Shown here: one piece after another, positions 22,401-33,604 of the stretch | Layout of the letters: each line of letters opens with the position of its first letter | Numbering within the stretch: position 1 is the first letter of the stretch | Source of the DNA: Zantedeschia hybrid cultivar | Taxonomy: Eukaryota > Streptophyta > Magnoliopsida > Alismatales > Araceae | NCBI GenBank assembly: GCA_030544215.1 | Contig: JARZZO010000014.1 | Span: 19,068,234 to 19,132,233, forward strand | DNA length: 64,000 nucleotides | Reading direction: 5' to 3' | Position numbers and translations under genes: made by a program | The notes under the pieces: generated by a model | Told to the model about the DNA's origin: nothing | The model's database searches: none | The model's input: the letters and a program-made list of their open reading frames with translations, nothing else

Positions 22401-23270
22401 TCCATGTGGGCTTTCGACATCATTGGACCTCTTGGTAATCCAGATTCCGGCATCAAGCAAAAATCTTTCATTCTCACGGCAACGGAATACTTCACCAAGT
22501 GGGCAGAAGCTGAAGCGTACGTGGAGATCAAAGCATCAACCGTCTGCAAGTTCATCATGAAGAATATCATCACCCGATTTGGAATTCCAAGCACCATCGT
22601 CACCGACAACGGACCGCAGTTCGTGTCACAGGAACTGAACGATCTCTGTAACAGGTATAAAATTGCATTGCATCATTCGTCTCCTTATTATCCGCAAGGC
22701 AATGGCCAAGCAGAGGCAACAAATAAGACTTTGATAAAAATCATCAAAAAGACGTGCAAATCTAACAAATTCACAGATTGGCCAGAAAAATTGGTTGAGG
22801 CTTTATGGGCCTACCGAACTTCAATCCGCACACCTACTGGGCAAACTCCTTATTCCTTAACATTTGGAATGGAGGCGGTAGTTCCATATGAGATCCTCAT
22901 ACCATCATTAAGAGTACAATTGAATAAGGAATTTTCCATTGATGAACATCGTTCGGCACTCCTTGCTCAATTGGAACTTTTAGACGAGAAAAGATGGTCA
23001 GCTGCTAATCATGCAAAAGTTTATCAAAATAGATTAGCACGTTTTTATCAAAAGAAAGTCATTGAACGTAAGTTCAAAGTCGGTGAAATGGTTGTTAAAA
23101 GAATTTTTATAAAACCTGGTGGTCCGCGTTCTAAGCTCCAACCCAACTGGGAAGGACCTTATGTTGTATCGCACGCTTTTCCTGGTAACGCTTATCGTCT
23201 TGTTAATGCAGAAGGAGAAGAGCTAAAACATCCCTGGAATGGTTTACATCTTAAGAAATACTACCCTTAA
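19365..23270 (+). CDS. pol: Tat element Pol: RT, RNase H, archaeal-type RNase H, integrase
   Basis: The frame is open from 19365 (after TAA at 19362) to 23270 with no internal stop and no good ATG near its start, so it is expected to be reached by -1 frameshift or splicing. Counting from 19395: RT about 265-440 (CIDFRDLNRACPKDDFPLP, YVDDLL near 389), retroviral-type RNase H about 530-650, a second RNase H about 680-800 (LHFDGALNSHGKGIG, NIAEYEAL, GDSQLI, ADALASLAS), integrase zinc finger about 935-980 (H...H...CAKC), and the core with D-D-E (FDIIGPL near 1005, VTDNGPQF near 1070, QAEATNK). The second RNase H is the hallmark of Tat. All catalytic motifs look intact, so this copy may be active. 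Confidence 0.95.
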   Translation, partial: FFHFPKKNANLATNSSQIFIEETSYLSDCTPPCGSFGQASLLDLLCPSPQEDSLVFPLVSQDFHPASSSLGYDSEVRQSSQVSQFRKSRKPKGRQIPDRYLQDLADKCSSCSLIPQFLENPIQMPEDCMNDESVNDGYGVYELMHEKDPIIEEEDDEDAAEAYASGVKRFDEPSAAVEEPTKEINLETEDEPKVVLVSKSLSTEDENAMVQVLKDYKDTFAWSYEDMPGLDSSLVEHRLTLKDGVSPVKQKLRRFHPQMALKMKEEVDKLHKAKFIRVVLYPQWVANIVPVMKKDGKVRICIDFRDLNRACPKDDFPLPHIDVLIDNTAGYETLSFMDGFSGYNQIKLAEEDQEKTSFTTPWGTYCYVVMPFGLKNAGATYQRAMMAIFHDMMHIDLEVYVDDLLVKSKTKAEHAKVLARVLERSREYQLKMNPKKCVFGVSSGKLLGFIVSKRGIEIDPNKAKAIREMTPPKNLKELRGLIGRLQFIRRFVSQHSQRCKPFYELTKPGVKFDWDDKCQEAFDGLKNYLANPPVLRPPSPGKPLILYISVLDDAVGAVLAQEDEEGKERAAYYLSKLLNPAEQRYTAMEKTCAALVWVVQKLKHYFLAHEVHLIARMNPIKFLLEKSVLTDRLARWQSFLSQFDIIYIQQKAIKGYAIAEHLAHHPLPRFDPVRSEFPDEELMSVNQIRDDMWTLHFDGALNSHGKGIGIVLLSPEGVTIPQAFQLDFPVTNNIAEYEALLAGLEAAHFHGATKLRIVGDSQLILRQVLIKYRTLDPKLKPYQELTSAYSKLFTKLIFVHVPRNQNILADALASLASSLDFPISKQSESIIVHRRLSPAVKDPSFLRTKEKLLKKVRDGDIIEKREIMLMELLEEMDDEQKPWYYEIAKYCEDQSYPEEATTEEKRAIRRVAQRYTLVGGALYKRGFDGVLLRCLDEDELWKVMEGAHSGVCGGHVNGQMLAKKILRQGFYWPTMEEDCVGYVRRCAKCQLHADKIHSPASSLHPVSSPWPFSMWAFDIIGPLGNPDSGIKQKSFILTATEYFTKWAEAEAYVEIKASTVCKFIMKNIITRFGIPSTIVTDNGPQFVSQELNDLCNRYKIALHHSSPYYPQGNGQAEATNKTLIKIIKKTCKSNKFTDWPEKLVEALWAYRTSIRTPTGQTPYSLTFGMEAVVPYEILIPSLRVQLNKEFSIDEHRSALLAQLELLDEKRWSAANHAKVYQNRLARFYQKKVIERKFKVGEMVVKRIFIKPGGPRSKLQPNWEGPYVVSHAFPGNAYRLVNAEGEELKHPWNGLHLKKYYP

Positions 23271-25671
23271 GTTAAAGAGTCGATCAGTATGGTACAAAGA
23301 CCAGTGGAATCAGAAAATTTATAAACTCAAATTTCCTTATCAGTCTGAATAACTTAACTTCAAGTCCATTACTGCACACTGACACGTTTGATTCGTGAGT
23401 AACAAGAGATGACAAGTCCTAAAGAATATCGAAAGCTTGACCGAAAGTGCGAAGTACAATTCATTCTTTTGAAGCAAAGTTCTGTTTTAAACTCGGCCCA
23501 TGATGTCGGAACGAGGCTTAGAATACACTACCAAGAATACCCGCCATCTTAGTAGGAGGCCGTCATAAAAAAATGGGGGAGATCCGTCCCGAAGAGAAGA
23601 ATAGAAAAGAAAGGAAGAAAAGAAAAAGCAAGGCAAAAGCCAAATGTCAAATCGAAAGGCCATTACATTACAAACGTTACATGAAGGCCATGAAATGAAA
23701 TGAAAGGGAACGCAAGGTCGATAAATACCCCGGAAAGAAATGACCGAACCCCAACGGATATTAGTGTAGGAAAGGGACATCTTTTTAAGTCTCCGGAACC
23801 TTCTCATGGGCTTTCTAAACTTATTCATCTTTTCTTTCTAAAGAGATGTACTTCAAACTCAAGGAATTGCTTACATTGACTAAGGGTCAAATCATCAAAT
23901 GGGATCACGAATGGAAACACAAATTCAAACACGATGGGTTTAACTTAAGTTGTTGAAGAACAATTTGGAAATTAAGTTAATAAATGAATATGATCTTTTG
24001 ATCTGAGTACCATGCTGATCTTTTAGTCAAAAATCAAAAAAAAAAAAAAAAACATAAGTCAAAAATCCAAAAAAATACATGTTTCCAAAAATCAACAAAA
24101 TCAAAAAAAAAATACATATAGCAAAATCCAAATATACATATGTCTCAAAATTCAAAAAAAATACATATGTCAAAATTCAAACAAAAAAAAAGCATATATT
24201 TCAAAACCCCAAACAAAAAATGAATATTTCAAAACAAACAAAAATATTTCAGTTAGCATCTGCTTGTTGCATTTGGTATGTTTCATTCTTTTTATTTTCA
24301 GTGAGCATCTGTTTGCTTGTATGTTGCACCTTGCTTAAGTCCGATTATTCTCATTACCTTTGTTAATAAAGGCTATGCCCCTTGACCATTTATTGAAGAA
24401 AAGATTGATTGACCATTTATTTGGTCAGGCAAGGGGCTAAGCCTGAACAGATACTTAACATGTTTGTTCAAGTTGTATACAGGACACAAGGCATTGGTAA
24501 AGTTGGAATCCGAATAGAGAACAAGCATAAACCTGTTTCTGTGAGTAAAAGGCGTCGAGGAGAACTGACGCGTTTCAATGTTAAATGGCGTCTTCGCGAC
24601 ATGACGCGTTTCAGCCTTTCTATGATTTACCCAAAATTCTGTGATTTATCTGAAATTCTGTTTAAATTGAATATTTATTGGAATTACTAACAATTTTGAT
24701 TGCAGAAAATTCAAAGAAAATTCAAGAAACCTGAATGAATCTGGAAATGTCAAGAAAATCCCACTGTGGGAGTTCAAGAAGTCTCAATCGTGGCTAAAAA
24801 GACGGTTATTTCTACCCCTGTACTATTCCATGTAATTATTTTGCATTCGCATTAATATATGTTAAATATTTATTAGATCATATCAAGGACCTTGTGTTTT
24901 TGATGAAACTGGAATTTGAGTTCCCCTTCAACAAAAACAGTGATAATTCCAGAGAATTCTTAATCGCACGGATAGGCCGTTGGATTGTTAATTAGTGAGG
25001 ACGATGGTTCCACTTTTGTAAAACGGTGCGTGGATAAACGAGCTTCGGCTTAGCACTGAATTACAAAATTGGTGTCTTGACTCATTAATGACAATTTAAC
25101 AATATTATCCTTGATTAATTTATATTTTATTTGACTTTATATTTTTCTTTTAGCCCAGCATGCATCATGTAGGACTTTGAAATCATTGTGATAAGGATTA
25201 ATTATTGATTAAGTTTCAGACCATTAAATCAAATAACTCCAACATGATATGAAATATTCCATTCTGAATTGAGTATCTTGATTATCTTTGAGGTTCGCTT
25301 GAAGATATCATTGGAATTCTATCCTTTTTTGGATTCTTTACCAATATTTCTTGTTTTCTTTTAAGATCCATTATGGCTGTAGCACGTCCACATTGGCTGG
25401 CAAACGCTCCCCATGATGAAACCTACAGTGTCTATGACCTGGGGTACTTCCCACTCCGAGGAGGTTGATCGACTTTATTTTATTTCCTTGTCTACCTCAT
25501 CCAGACAGGATTGATTCCTTTGATTTCATTGAGCTATCTTCATTGATAATTTTGAGAAAAATTCCAATCATGTGATGTTAAGAGCGTGTCTCATCACACC
25601 TTGGCATCACCTTTTCAGTACATTCCATTTCATTTTACTCCCTTGCAAAGACGATGTCAAGGTGAGGCAGC
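23271..25671 (+). other. Tat element 3' non-coding region
   Basis: 2.4 kb between pol and the 3' LTR without a supported gene. It has a purine-rich stretch (23575-23640), an A-rich degenerate repeat (24025-24250), a long hairpin (24370-24444) and two GGCGTC-N10-GACGCG sites (24551 and 24587). The last bases before the LTR, GTCAAGGTGAGGCAGC, would be the polypurine tract, though a weak one. Confidence 0.6.
24025..24250 (+). repeat. A-rich degenerate tandem repeat
   Basis: Units of roughly 30-35 bases of the type (T)CAAAA-TYCAA-A(n)-TACATATG recur about six times. The ORF at 24079 is an effect of this composition. Confidence 0.6.
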
Positions 25672-26996
25672 TGTAGACACGCTAATTTTGACGTCATTTT
25701 GAGTAAATTTCATATCATATAATAATGCCTCATAATGGTCTGATAATTAATCATTGATTAATTTTTATTGATCTTTTAAGTGTCGGGTTTAACAGACATA
25801 TTTAAGTTAATCAATCGAATTGATTTTAGCTCAAATTTCAGTTAAAATATGAAGAATTATAAAAGGCGTCGACCTATGTGGACGCCATTTAGAGTTTATT
25901 CCTATTTTAGTGTTTAAATTTGAATTTTAATTAATTGGTTTATTGACTAAAAGGCGTCTGTTAAGGTCGACCCGTTTTAAGTTTCCTAAGCTGTCTTAAC
26001 TTCTCTTCCGGATGTTTATCCTTATCTTAATTAGGGTAAAAGACGTCTACACAAGGTGGACGCGTTTTAGCTAATAAAGATAAAGATAAGTTTTCCCGGA
26101 TATTTATCCTTATCTTAATTAAATCTGAAAGGCGTCAGCCAAGGTGGACGCGTTTTAGATAATTACAGATAAAGATGAATTAATCAGTGTTTATCTGTCG
26201 GTTAAAGTAGATAATCCTAGATTTTTCTATGTTAATCGCAAACGCAGAAAATGCCTATAAATACCTTGCATATCAAAGAGTTAAAAAAAAAAAAAGAAGG
26301 AAGAGAGAGAATTATTAAGCCACAGCGTTATAGCAATTTGGAGATCGAAGCAACCACGCCGGAGCGCTGCCATTTCCAGAAGACGGCGTCCCTTTTCCAG
26401 ATCTTCATCCTTCAAGGCTTCTCCAACTGGGCATAAGTTTTTCATATTAGAATTTCATTTTTCATTTATTAGTTTCATTCTCTCATACTCACTGCATGCA
26501 ACACACACCACATCATTAATTTTTCAAAACCATCTGTTCTAAAGGGGTTTCAAAGTCATTTAAAACAAGTGAGTTGCTGTTTATACATGTTTATAATCAT
26601 AGTTAGCTTTGATATTATTTCTATTTAGATTCTCATCACTATTTCTTCTTTATTTTTCTGTTTCTCTGTCTCTGCTGCTCTCAACAACAACAACAAGAAA
26701 TCAAAAAGAGGGAAATCAAGCACGAAGCCAGGAGAACTTCTGGACGATCCTCAACATTCAACAGCAAGAACAAAAGGATAAAGAGGCTCTCTTTCTTCAG
26801 CCGGCTGAAGGAGGGGAACCAAGGATTCATTCTTCCGCGTTTAAACAGGTAGGCGATCAAAACTCTTTTGAAGCTTTTTAGTTAAAAGTTTCTGGCGATC
26901 ACAGCACCTTAGTTGCATTTTTTTTAATAGGTTAATTTACTCTAAATAACATAGTTTTTCACATTAATCACACGAGCAAATTTTTCAGCACCTACA
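25672..26996 (+). repeat. Tat element 3' LTR
   Basis: 1325 bases, nearly identical to the 5' LTR. Differences noticed include A/G near the AATAGTCT word, G/C inside the second dyad site, T/C, one deleted A, G/A and A/T. Confidence 0.93.
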
Positions 26997-27343
26997 AGAA
27001 GCAGTTAGGAAAGAGTATTAAAGCTCTTCGATCAGATCGAGGAGGAGAATACTTGAGTACTAATTTCACATAATTCTTAAAGGATAATGGTATCCTTTGT
27101 CAGATGACCCCTCCATATACACCACAGATGAATGGTGTATCAGAAAGGAGGAATCACACCTTGTTGGACATGGTGCGATCTATGATGAGCTTTTCGAAAT
27201 TACCAGTGTCCCTCTGGAGGTATGCTCTAGAGTCAGCAGCATACCTACTGAACAGAGTATCCAGCAAATCTGTGACCTCTATTCCATATGAGATATGGAA
27301 AGGCAGGAAACCAGAATTTAAACATGTTAAAGTCTGGGGTTGT
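26997..27343 (+). pseudogene. Copia gag-pol, part 2 (rest of integrase core)
   Basis: The frame continues from part 1 after the TSD: KALRSDRGGEYLS, MTPPYTPQMNGVSERRN, then WKGRKPEFKHVKVWGC. A TAA at 27071 breaks it. The solo LTR begins at 27344 within the Cys codon region. Confidence 0.88.
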
Positions 27344-30095
27344 TGTAAGGACTGAGGTTTCGGGTTCAGTATTCGGGTCGGGTACGGGCCGGATCCCCTG
27401 GTTTGGACCTGGAGGGGTTTTTGAGATTTCTGACTGAATGGCGTCAGAACTGCTCGACGCCTTTCAAAAGGCGTCAGGGTGTGTGGACGCCATTTAGGTC
27501 TGCAGGTTGTTGTGCCACGTGTGCGCCACGTGGGCGGATTTCGGGCCGCGAGAGTACGGCCCCGGTCACATCGTCTGAACGGCGTCCAAGTTGGCCGACG
27601 CGTTTTAGACTGTGACCTCTGAGATATCAGGATGCGGCGCCAGAGCGTTGTCAGTACGGCCTGTCCTGTCGTCTGAACGGCGTCCACGGTGGTCGACGCG
27701 TTTCAGACCGCTGTCAGTACGGCCGTCCTGTCAGACTGATAGGCGTCTGCCTCGATCGACGCGTTTCAGCTGGTTTCGGATTGACCTCGCGAGCCTCCCC
27801 TTCTTTCCCTCATTCTCGCCTTCTCTCTCTCTTTCCTCGCCCTCTCCGCCCTCTCCGACGCTCTTCTTCCCCTTCCCTTCCTCTTCTTCCTCTTCCACCA
27901 CTCCAACACCACCTTACCTCTCACCTCTACCTCCACCACTTCCTTCGCGGTGTTCCACTCTCCGGACGGCGGCCGACGTCCCGGCGGAGTGGCGGCGTCC
28001 TCGAGGGTACCGGCAGCGGTGTGCGGTGCGGCGGGACGGCGGCACGGAGCTTGGCGGAGTTCAAGAACCGGTAGGGGGACGAACCTTGCATGGACTGTGA
28101 ATGTGTGCTCGTGATTTCCTTGGCGTGGCATGTTATGATTTGGGTTAGAATGAGCATGTTTAGGGGGGGGTGTTCTTGTGGGTATGGCCGTGCTTGTGAA
28201 TGTGGATTTGTAGCATGCTTGTGGTGGATGGTTTCCTCTTCCTTTCCCTTCCGTTTTGAGACTTTTTCGGGGTGTTTGGGGTCAAGGGTGAGACCCTCGG
28301 GTTGAACCAGGAAACCTGGTTTCTGGCGCTAAATGGCGTCGTGCCTGGTCGACGCCTTTCCGAAAGACGTCGGGTCAGTACGACGTGTTTTAGGGCAGAA
28401 ACCTCCATGTTCGAGGTTTCCTGAATTAAGAGTTCTGGCGCTAAATGACGTCATGGATGGACGACGCCTTTCAGAAGGACGTCGGGCCATCATGACGCCA
28501 TTTAGGCAGGAAATACCCCCGTTTAAGGGTTCTGCAAATCTGGATTTCTGGGTTGAATGGCGTCTGTCTACCCTGACGCGTTTTAAGGGATAATCTGGCT
28601 TTTAATGAACCTGTCTGAAGAGCTTGAATGGCGTCGACCTCGGTCGACGCGATTCAAGACAGGAATGCTTAAATCCTGTTATTTCATGCGTGTTTCACGG
28701 TGGGATGGTTCAAATGCATGTTTTGGGTTGTATACTGAGACGGAGGACTTCTGCGTGAGTGGAATTACATCACCTGTGTGTGTGTGTGTGTGTGTGCTTT
28801 AGCTATATACTGAGACTGAGGTTTACTGTGCGAATGGAATCATGTTATAAGTGTGGTTGTGTTATGCGAATGTGGATCGAGTTAACTGTGGTTTACGTCT
28901 GTCACCATGGGCCGATGGGAGAAGGGCCATGGTGTCTGTGGAGTGGTGCATGTTGTGTTTTACCCTTGGCTGAGAGAAGCAGAACCATCTTGAGCCCGTC
29001 GGGCCGGAGTAGCTGGTGTGCTACCCGAGGGGTTGCTGTTTGGTCTCAGCGGGTCGGGGTTTCCCTTGGTTGTCGTGACAGCTTCTGGCGTGTTTCTTGC
29101 TGTGGAGCTGGTGGTGTTATTGGTGGGAGTTGGTTTACCCTTTAGCCATTGGGCCTGATGTGACCTTTGATCAAGGTTACGAGTGGTACCTTTAGCCCTT
29201 TGGCCTGACGCAGCCTGGGAGAGTTGGGTTTGTGGGTAGTTCCTGTAGCTTCGGCTTGACGGGGGTTCGCCGGTCCCCAGGGCCCTCCTGAAGCGCTGAG
29301 GCCTAGCGTGGAGGCAATCCGGACGGTAGGACAGTAGTCTAGACTGCTTGTGTGCACACGTAGCTGGCAGTGGATGTACACTGGTTCCAGCTAGTCCTAG
29401 TTTGACTCACTGCCTCACCCTACAGTGCCCCGGAACACTGTAGGGGCGGACAGGCGTGAGCTGTGGTGGTAGTGTTGGGAGGCGACGTCTGACTTCGGTC
29501 GACAGTGTGGTTCAGTCGCTTCGTGGACTTTGGCTGTGAGTCGTGACTCTGTGTTGGGTTCTTCGGGTTGCTTAGAATGGTTCTTGTTACACTGCTTACC
29601 GTGCGTTTCATATCAGAGTTGGGTGCTGTGTTTACTGCTTTACTTAATTGCCATATATTCTTGTTGTTACACTTGTGGGTGTGTGAGTGGGAGGCAGGGG
29701 ATCGGATGATCCCTACTAAGCCCATTTCTGGTGTGGCTCACTCCCTGCGGTTTCAGGTGTGGACCTCGAGGCGGAGCGGAAGCGTGGTGTCTTCTTGGTG
29801 TGCGGACCAGCAGCTGTCTTAGTTCCGGGGTATGCCCCGATGTTGTTGTACTTCCTTCTGCCTGTACTTATTTAATTGTTGGACATGTAATTATTGTTGG
29901 ACTGTATACGGACATTGTTATTTTCCTTCCTGCGCACTTGCTTACCTTTGTAGTCCGTGAGATTGCTATGTTTAGCCTTGTTTAGCACTTACTCCTCCAG
30001 ATGTGTTGTGTGAGATCCGGGTGTGAACCCGCAGTTAATGGGCCGACATCCATTTAGTGACCGGGTCTCCGGTCATATGATGGCGGGTCGTTACA
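27344..30095 (+). mobile_element. Solo LTR (2752 bp), probably Ty3/gypsy
   Basis: It starts TGTAAGGACTGAGG and ends GGTCGTTACA, with terminal TGTAA/TTACA, and is flanked by the exact 5-bp duplication GTTGT (27339-27343 and 30096-30100). No gag or pol sequence is inside. Its excision with one TSD rejoins the copia frame. It carries eleven GGCGTC-N10-GACGC sites between 27440 and 28651, the same motif as in the Tat element. The internal ORFs (27612-28100 and others) are GC-rich chance frames. Confidence 0.88.
28775..28796. repeat. TG dinucleotide microsatellite
   Basis: Eleven TG units inside the solo LTR. Confidence 0.95.
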
Positions 30096-32053
30096 GTTGT
30101 CCTGCTCATGTAAAGAGGCATAATCCAGACAAGCTGGAATCACGAACTGATAAATGCAGGTTTGTGGGATATCCAAAGGAAACCTTTGGATACTATTTTT
30201 ACCATCCTGGTGAACAAAAGGTGTTTGTCGCTAAAAAAGTTGTCTTCCTGGAAGAGGAATACCTTATCCAGGAGAACAGTGGGAGTAAAATAGTACTAGA
30301 AGAGGTTCTAGATCCCCAAACAGCTGCATTTTCATCAGATGAGATATCAGTTCCTGAATCTGTTCAGGTACACACAGATGTGCCTCGTAGATATGGTAGA
30401 GTACCTAGACTACCCGAACGATATGTGGGACATATTGCTGAAGGTAAGTCTAAGGTACAATATAATGAGGATGATGATCTTAAAACCTACCAGGAGGCCA
30501 TAGAAGGCCCAAAAGCCGGGAAATGACGAGAAGCCATGAACTCAGAAATCCAGTCCATATACACCAACCAAGTTTGGAACTTAGAGGACTTGCCCGAGGG
30601 TATTGTACCCATCGGTTGCAAGTGAATCTTTAAGAGAAAGATCGTTGCTGATGGACGGATCGACACTTATAAGGCAAGGTTGGTGGTAAAGGGATATCGT
30701 CAAAGGCAAGGAATTGACTATGATGAGACTTTCTCACCAGTTGCCATGATAAAGTCGATCAGAGTTCTACTCGCCATTACTGCACATTTTGATTATGAAA
30801 TCTGGCAGATGGATGTGAAGACTGCCTTCCTTAATGGTAACCTTGAGGAAGAGGTGTATATGATACAAGTAGAAGGTTTCACATCCAAAGAATCTCCAGA
30901 TAAAGTGTGCAAGCTTCAGAGGTCCATTTATGGACTGAAGCAGGCTTCCCGGAGCTAGAACATAAGATTTGACGAGGCTGTGAAGTCTTATGACTTCATT
31001 AAAAATGAAGATGAGCCTTGTGTGTACAAGAAGACCAGTGGGAGTGCAGTCACTTTTCTAGTTCTTTACGTAGATGACATACTACTCATTGGGAATGATG
31101 TAGCTATGATGTCATCAGTAAAGATCCGGCTGTCGAAAAACTTCTCCATGAAGGATTTGGGAGAAGCATCCTACGTATTGGGAATACGGATCTATAGAGA
31201 TAGATTAAAGAGGATGCTTGGAATGACCCAATCCTTATATATAGATACCTTAGTCAAAAGGTTTGGCATGGAAAATTCCAAGAGAGGTCTCATACCGATG
31301 AGACATGGAATTAGTCTCTCAAAGGAGCAGTCTCCTAAGACTCCTAATGAGAGGGCATTCATGGATAGAATACCATATGCCTCTGCCATAGGATCTATCA
31401 TGTATACCATGCTATGTACAGGGCCTGATGTTGCATTTGCTCTAAGCGTTACGAGCAGATTTCAGGCTGATCCAGGCGAAGAGCATTGGAAGGCAGTGAA
31501 ATGCATCCTTAAGTACTTGAGAAGAACTAAGGATATGTTTCTTGTCTATGGAGGAGGTGACTTGAAACTGCGAGGCTTTACTGACTCTAGTTTCCAGTCG
31601 GATCCAGATGATAGCAAGCCTACATCTGGATTCGTGTTTACTTTGAACGGAGGCACAGTGTGCTGGAAGAGTTCCAAGCAAGTAACCACTGCAGATTCGA
31701 CGACTGAAGCTGAATATATCACTGCAGCTCAAGCCGCCAAAGAAGCAGTGTGGTTGAAGAAATTCATCACCGACCTCGGCGTAGTTCCCAGCATCTCTGA
31801 GCCTGTTCCACTGTTGTGCGACAACAATGGAGTCATTGCGCAAGCGAAAGAGTTGCGGTCTCATCAGAAATTGAAGCATATTCTGAGGCGCTTTCACCTT
31901 ATCAGAGAGATCATATCCAGAGGAGATGTAGTAGTGGAAAGAGTTCCATCCGTCGACAATGTAGCAGATCTACTAACGAAGCCGTTGGCTCAAATTGTGT
32001 TTGAGCGTCACCTAGAGTCTATAGACTTATTGTATAAAGGTGATTGGCTTTAG
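30096..32053 (+). pseudogene. Copia gag-pol, part 3 (RT and RNase H)
   Basis: It continues at PAHVKRHNPDKLESRTDKC, through the integrase C-terminal region, then the copia RT (ETFSPVAMIKSIRVLLA, QMDVKTAFLNG near 30810, LYVDDILLIGND near 31065) and RNase H (FTDSSFQSD, STTEAEYI) to the natural stop at 32053. In-frame stops at 30524 (TGA), 30623 (TGA) and 30956 (TAG) each stand where a Trp codon is expected. The enzyme is dead in this copy. Confidence 0.92.
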
Positions 32054-32057
32054 TCCA

Positions 32058-32067
32058 AGTGGGAGAT
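32058..32067 (+). promoter_or_regulatory. Copia polypurine tract
   Basis: AAGTGGGAGAT directly precedes the TGTTAG start of the LTR; the same arrangement recurs at 33879-33888 before the second LTR. Confidence 0.8.
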
Positions 32068-33604
32068 TGTTAGTTTTAGGTGGCCTACAAGCCAATCTGA
32101 CTATGTAAATCTTGTTCATTTATTAATAAAATGGCATAATATTCATTATGTGTAAATCGCTTTAATTATCGTTTCATAATGAAGTCCGTGAATATGTGCT
32201 ATAGTGATCAGATTATGATGAGATCATACTAATGAGACTGATCATTTAAACACACATATTCTTAATTGTTCCTAGTCGAAGGATATCCGAGAAGGACATC
32301 GGATATCCGGTTAGACTAGTACATATTACTCCTGCTCATATGATGAGGGTGACTGATCTCATAAGTCACTTGTATGGAGACACTATGGCGAATCTGTAGG
32401 TGCTCATTGGAGAATGAGTTCATTGAACTGATCCGACTGAATCGCTAGATGGTATAGTACCTTAATGTCAACCAGATTGATTCTATTGTCGTAGTTCCGT
32501 GGATGGTCCTCGGACCTGAGACATCAAGGACACCTTGGCAGTGGACTTATGTGCTTTGACCTTGGTTTACGAATCTCTAGCCACGGGATTGGGTACAGCG
32601 GAATTCCGTCGAAGGGAATTTTGTGTAAATAAGGAATCATTCGCTCTCGGTACTTAGAGAGAGAATGTTCTAGGAAGGATGCGCGGAAGTCCCTGGCCAA
32701 GGCAGACGATAATATCGGGAAAGGAGTTTTCCGATATTCATCAGCGACATCCAATCCAAGTAAGTCGACCGGTTAGGGTTTGACAGCTCGCCATACCCTG
32801 AGTTGACTCGAGAGCATTGTACGAATGAATGATTATATCCACGCGGTAACTATCGGCGGAAAGGTTCCAAGAGTGGGTTACTTAACCCCAATACCTTTCG
32901 GGTTCACGCGGTGTTGCTTGGCACCCAACGTGATCGGAGGCCCGGTCGAATTCGATGTGCGACATCAATTCAATTGATTAATTAATTAATAAAGGGTTAT
33001 TAATTGATTAATAAAGTCAATGAGGAGTCACTAGGCTTGTTGGGCCATTAACTGGACTAGTACTTGGGCCTAGAGGGTCACACGCACATGATTCTCAAGG
33101 CGATGGATAAATAAGTGGGTTTTATATAGACCGGGGGTTTTTATGAAAAACCGCGCGGTTAGTATAAAACATAGCGAACGGGCTGAGCAGGCCAAGTTGC
33201 TGCTAACCCTAGCCGCCCCTCCTCTGTTTCTCTCTCTCTCTGGCGTCCAAACAGATCCAGATCTGCTCCGCCGCTTCTCCGAATCCTGTTCGACGGGAAA
33301 TCGTCCGCGCGTTGCGGCGATCGCTGCAGTGATCGACGGAGGTTTCGTGGGCTGCGAAGAACGAGGAACGTGAGGATATCCGTCGCGAGGAAGATCGCGT
33401 GGACTTCGCTAGAGGCCGGGCGCTTGCGCGGCTTGCGGTGTCACACCGACGGAACCGAACTGTTGCGGATTCGAATCCGCACACGGTGAGAATCGATTAT
33501 CCGATAATCGTAGGTTTTAGTTTTTCGAAACGGGAACGGATCGCTGTTTAATATTTTATTTTCCGCTGCGTGAGGGATCCGGAGAAACCCGAGAAATCCC
33601 AACA
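32068..33604 (+). repeat. Copia LTR (middle copy)
   Basis: A full TGTTAG...CCAACA LTR of 1537 bases. It lacks about 15 bases near 32590 present in the other copies. The TATA region is at 33123. Confidence 0.92.

Larger units (their letters stand above)
12426..26996 (+). mobile_element. Complete, young Ty3/gypsy Tat-type retrotransposon
   Basis: LTRs at 12426-13751 and 25672-26996 begin TGTAGACACG and end CACCTACA. They are flanked by the 5-bp duplication AGAAG (12421-12425 and 26997-27001) cut from the copia integrase gene. Internally it has a PBS, gag, protease with G-patch, RT, two RNase H domains and integrase, then a 2.4 kb 3' region. By eye the LTRs differ by about five substitutions and one 1-base deletion in 1326 bases, so insertion is recent. 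The dual RNase H arrangement assigns it to the Tat lineage. Confidence 0.93.

Noticed and set aside
27612..28131. ORFs on both strands in the GC-rich part of the solo LTR
   Set aside because: Low-complexity Pro/Ser/Arg-rich frames with no motif; inside an LTR.
12619..28651. loxP-like recombinase sites
   Set aside because: Arm-spacer-arm geometry is similar, but spacers differ in every copy, and no recombinase gene is near; kept only as a dyad-site finding.
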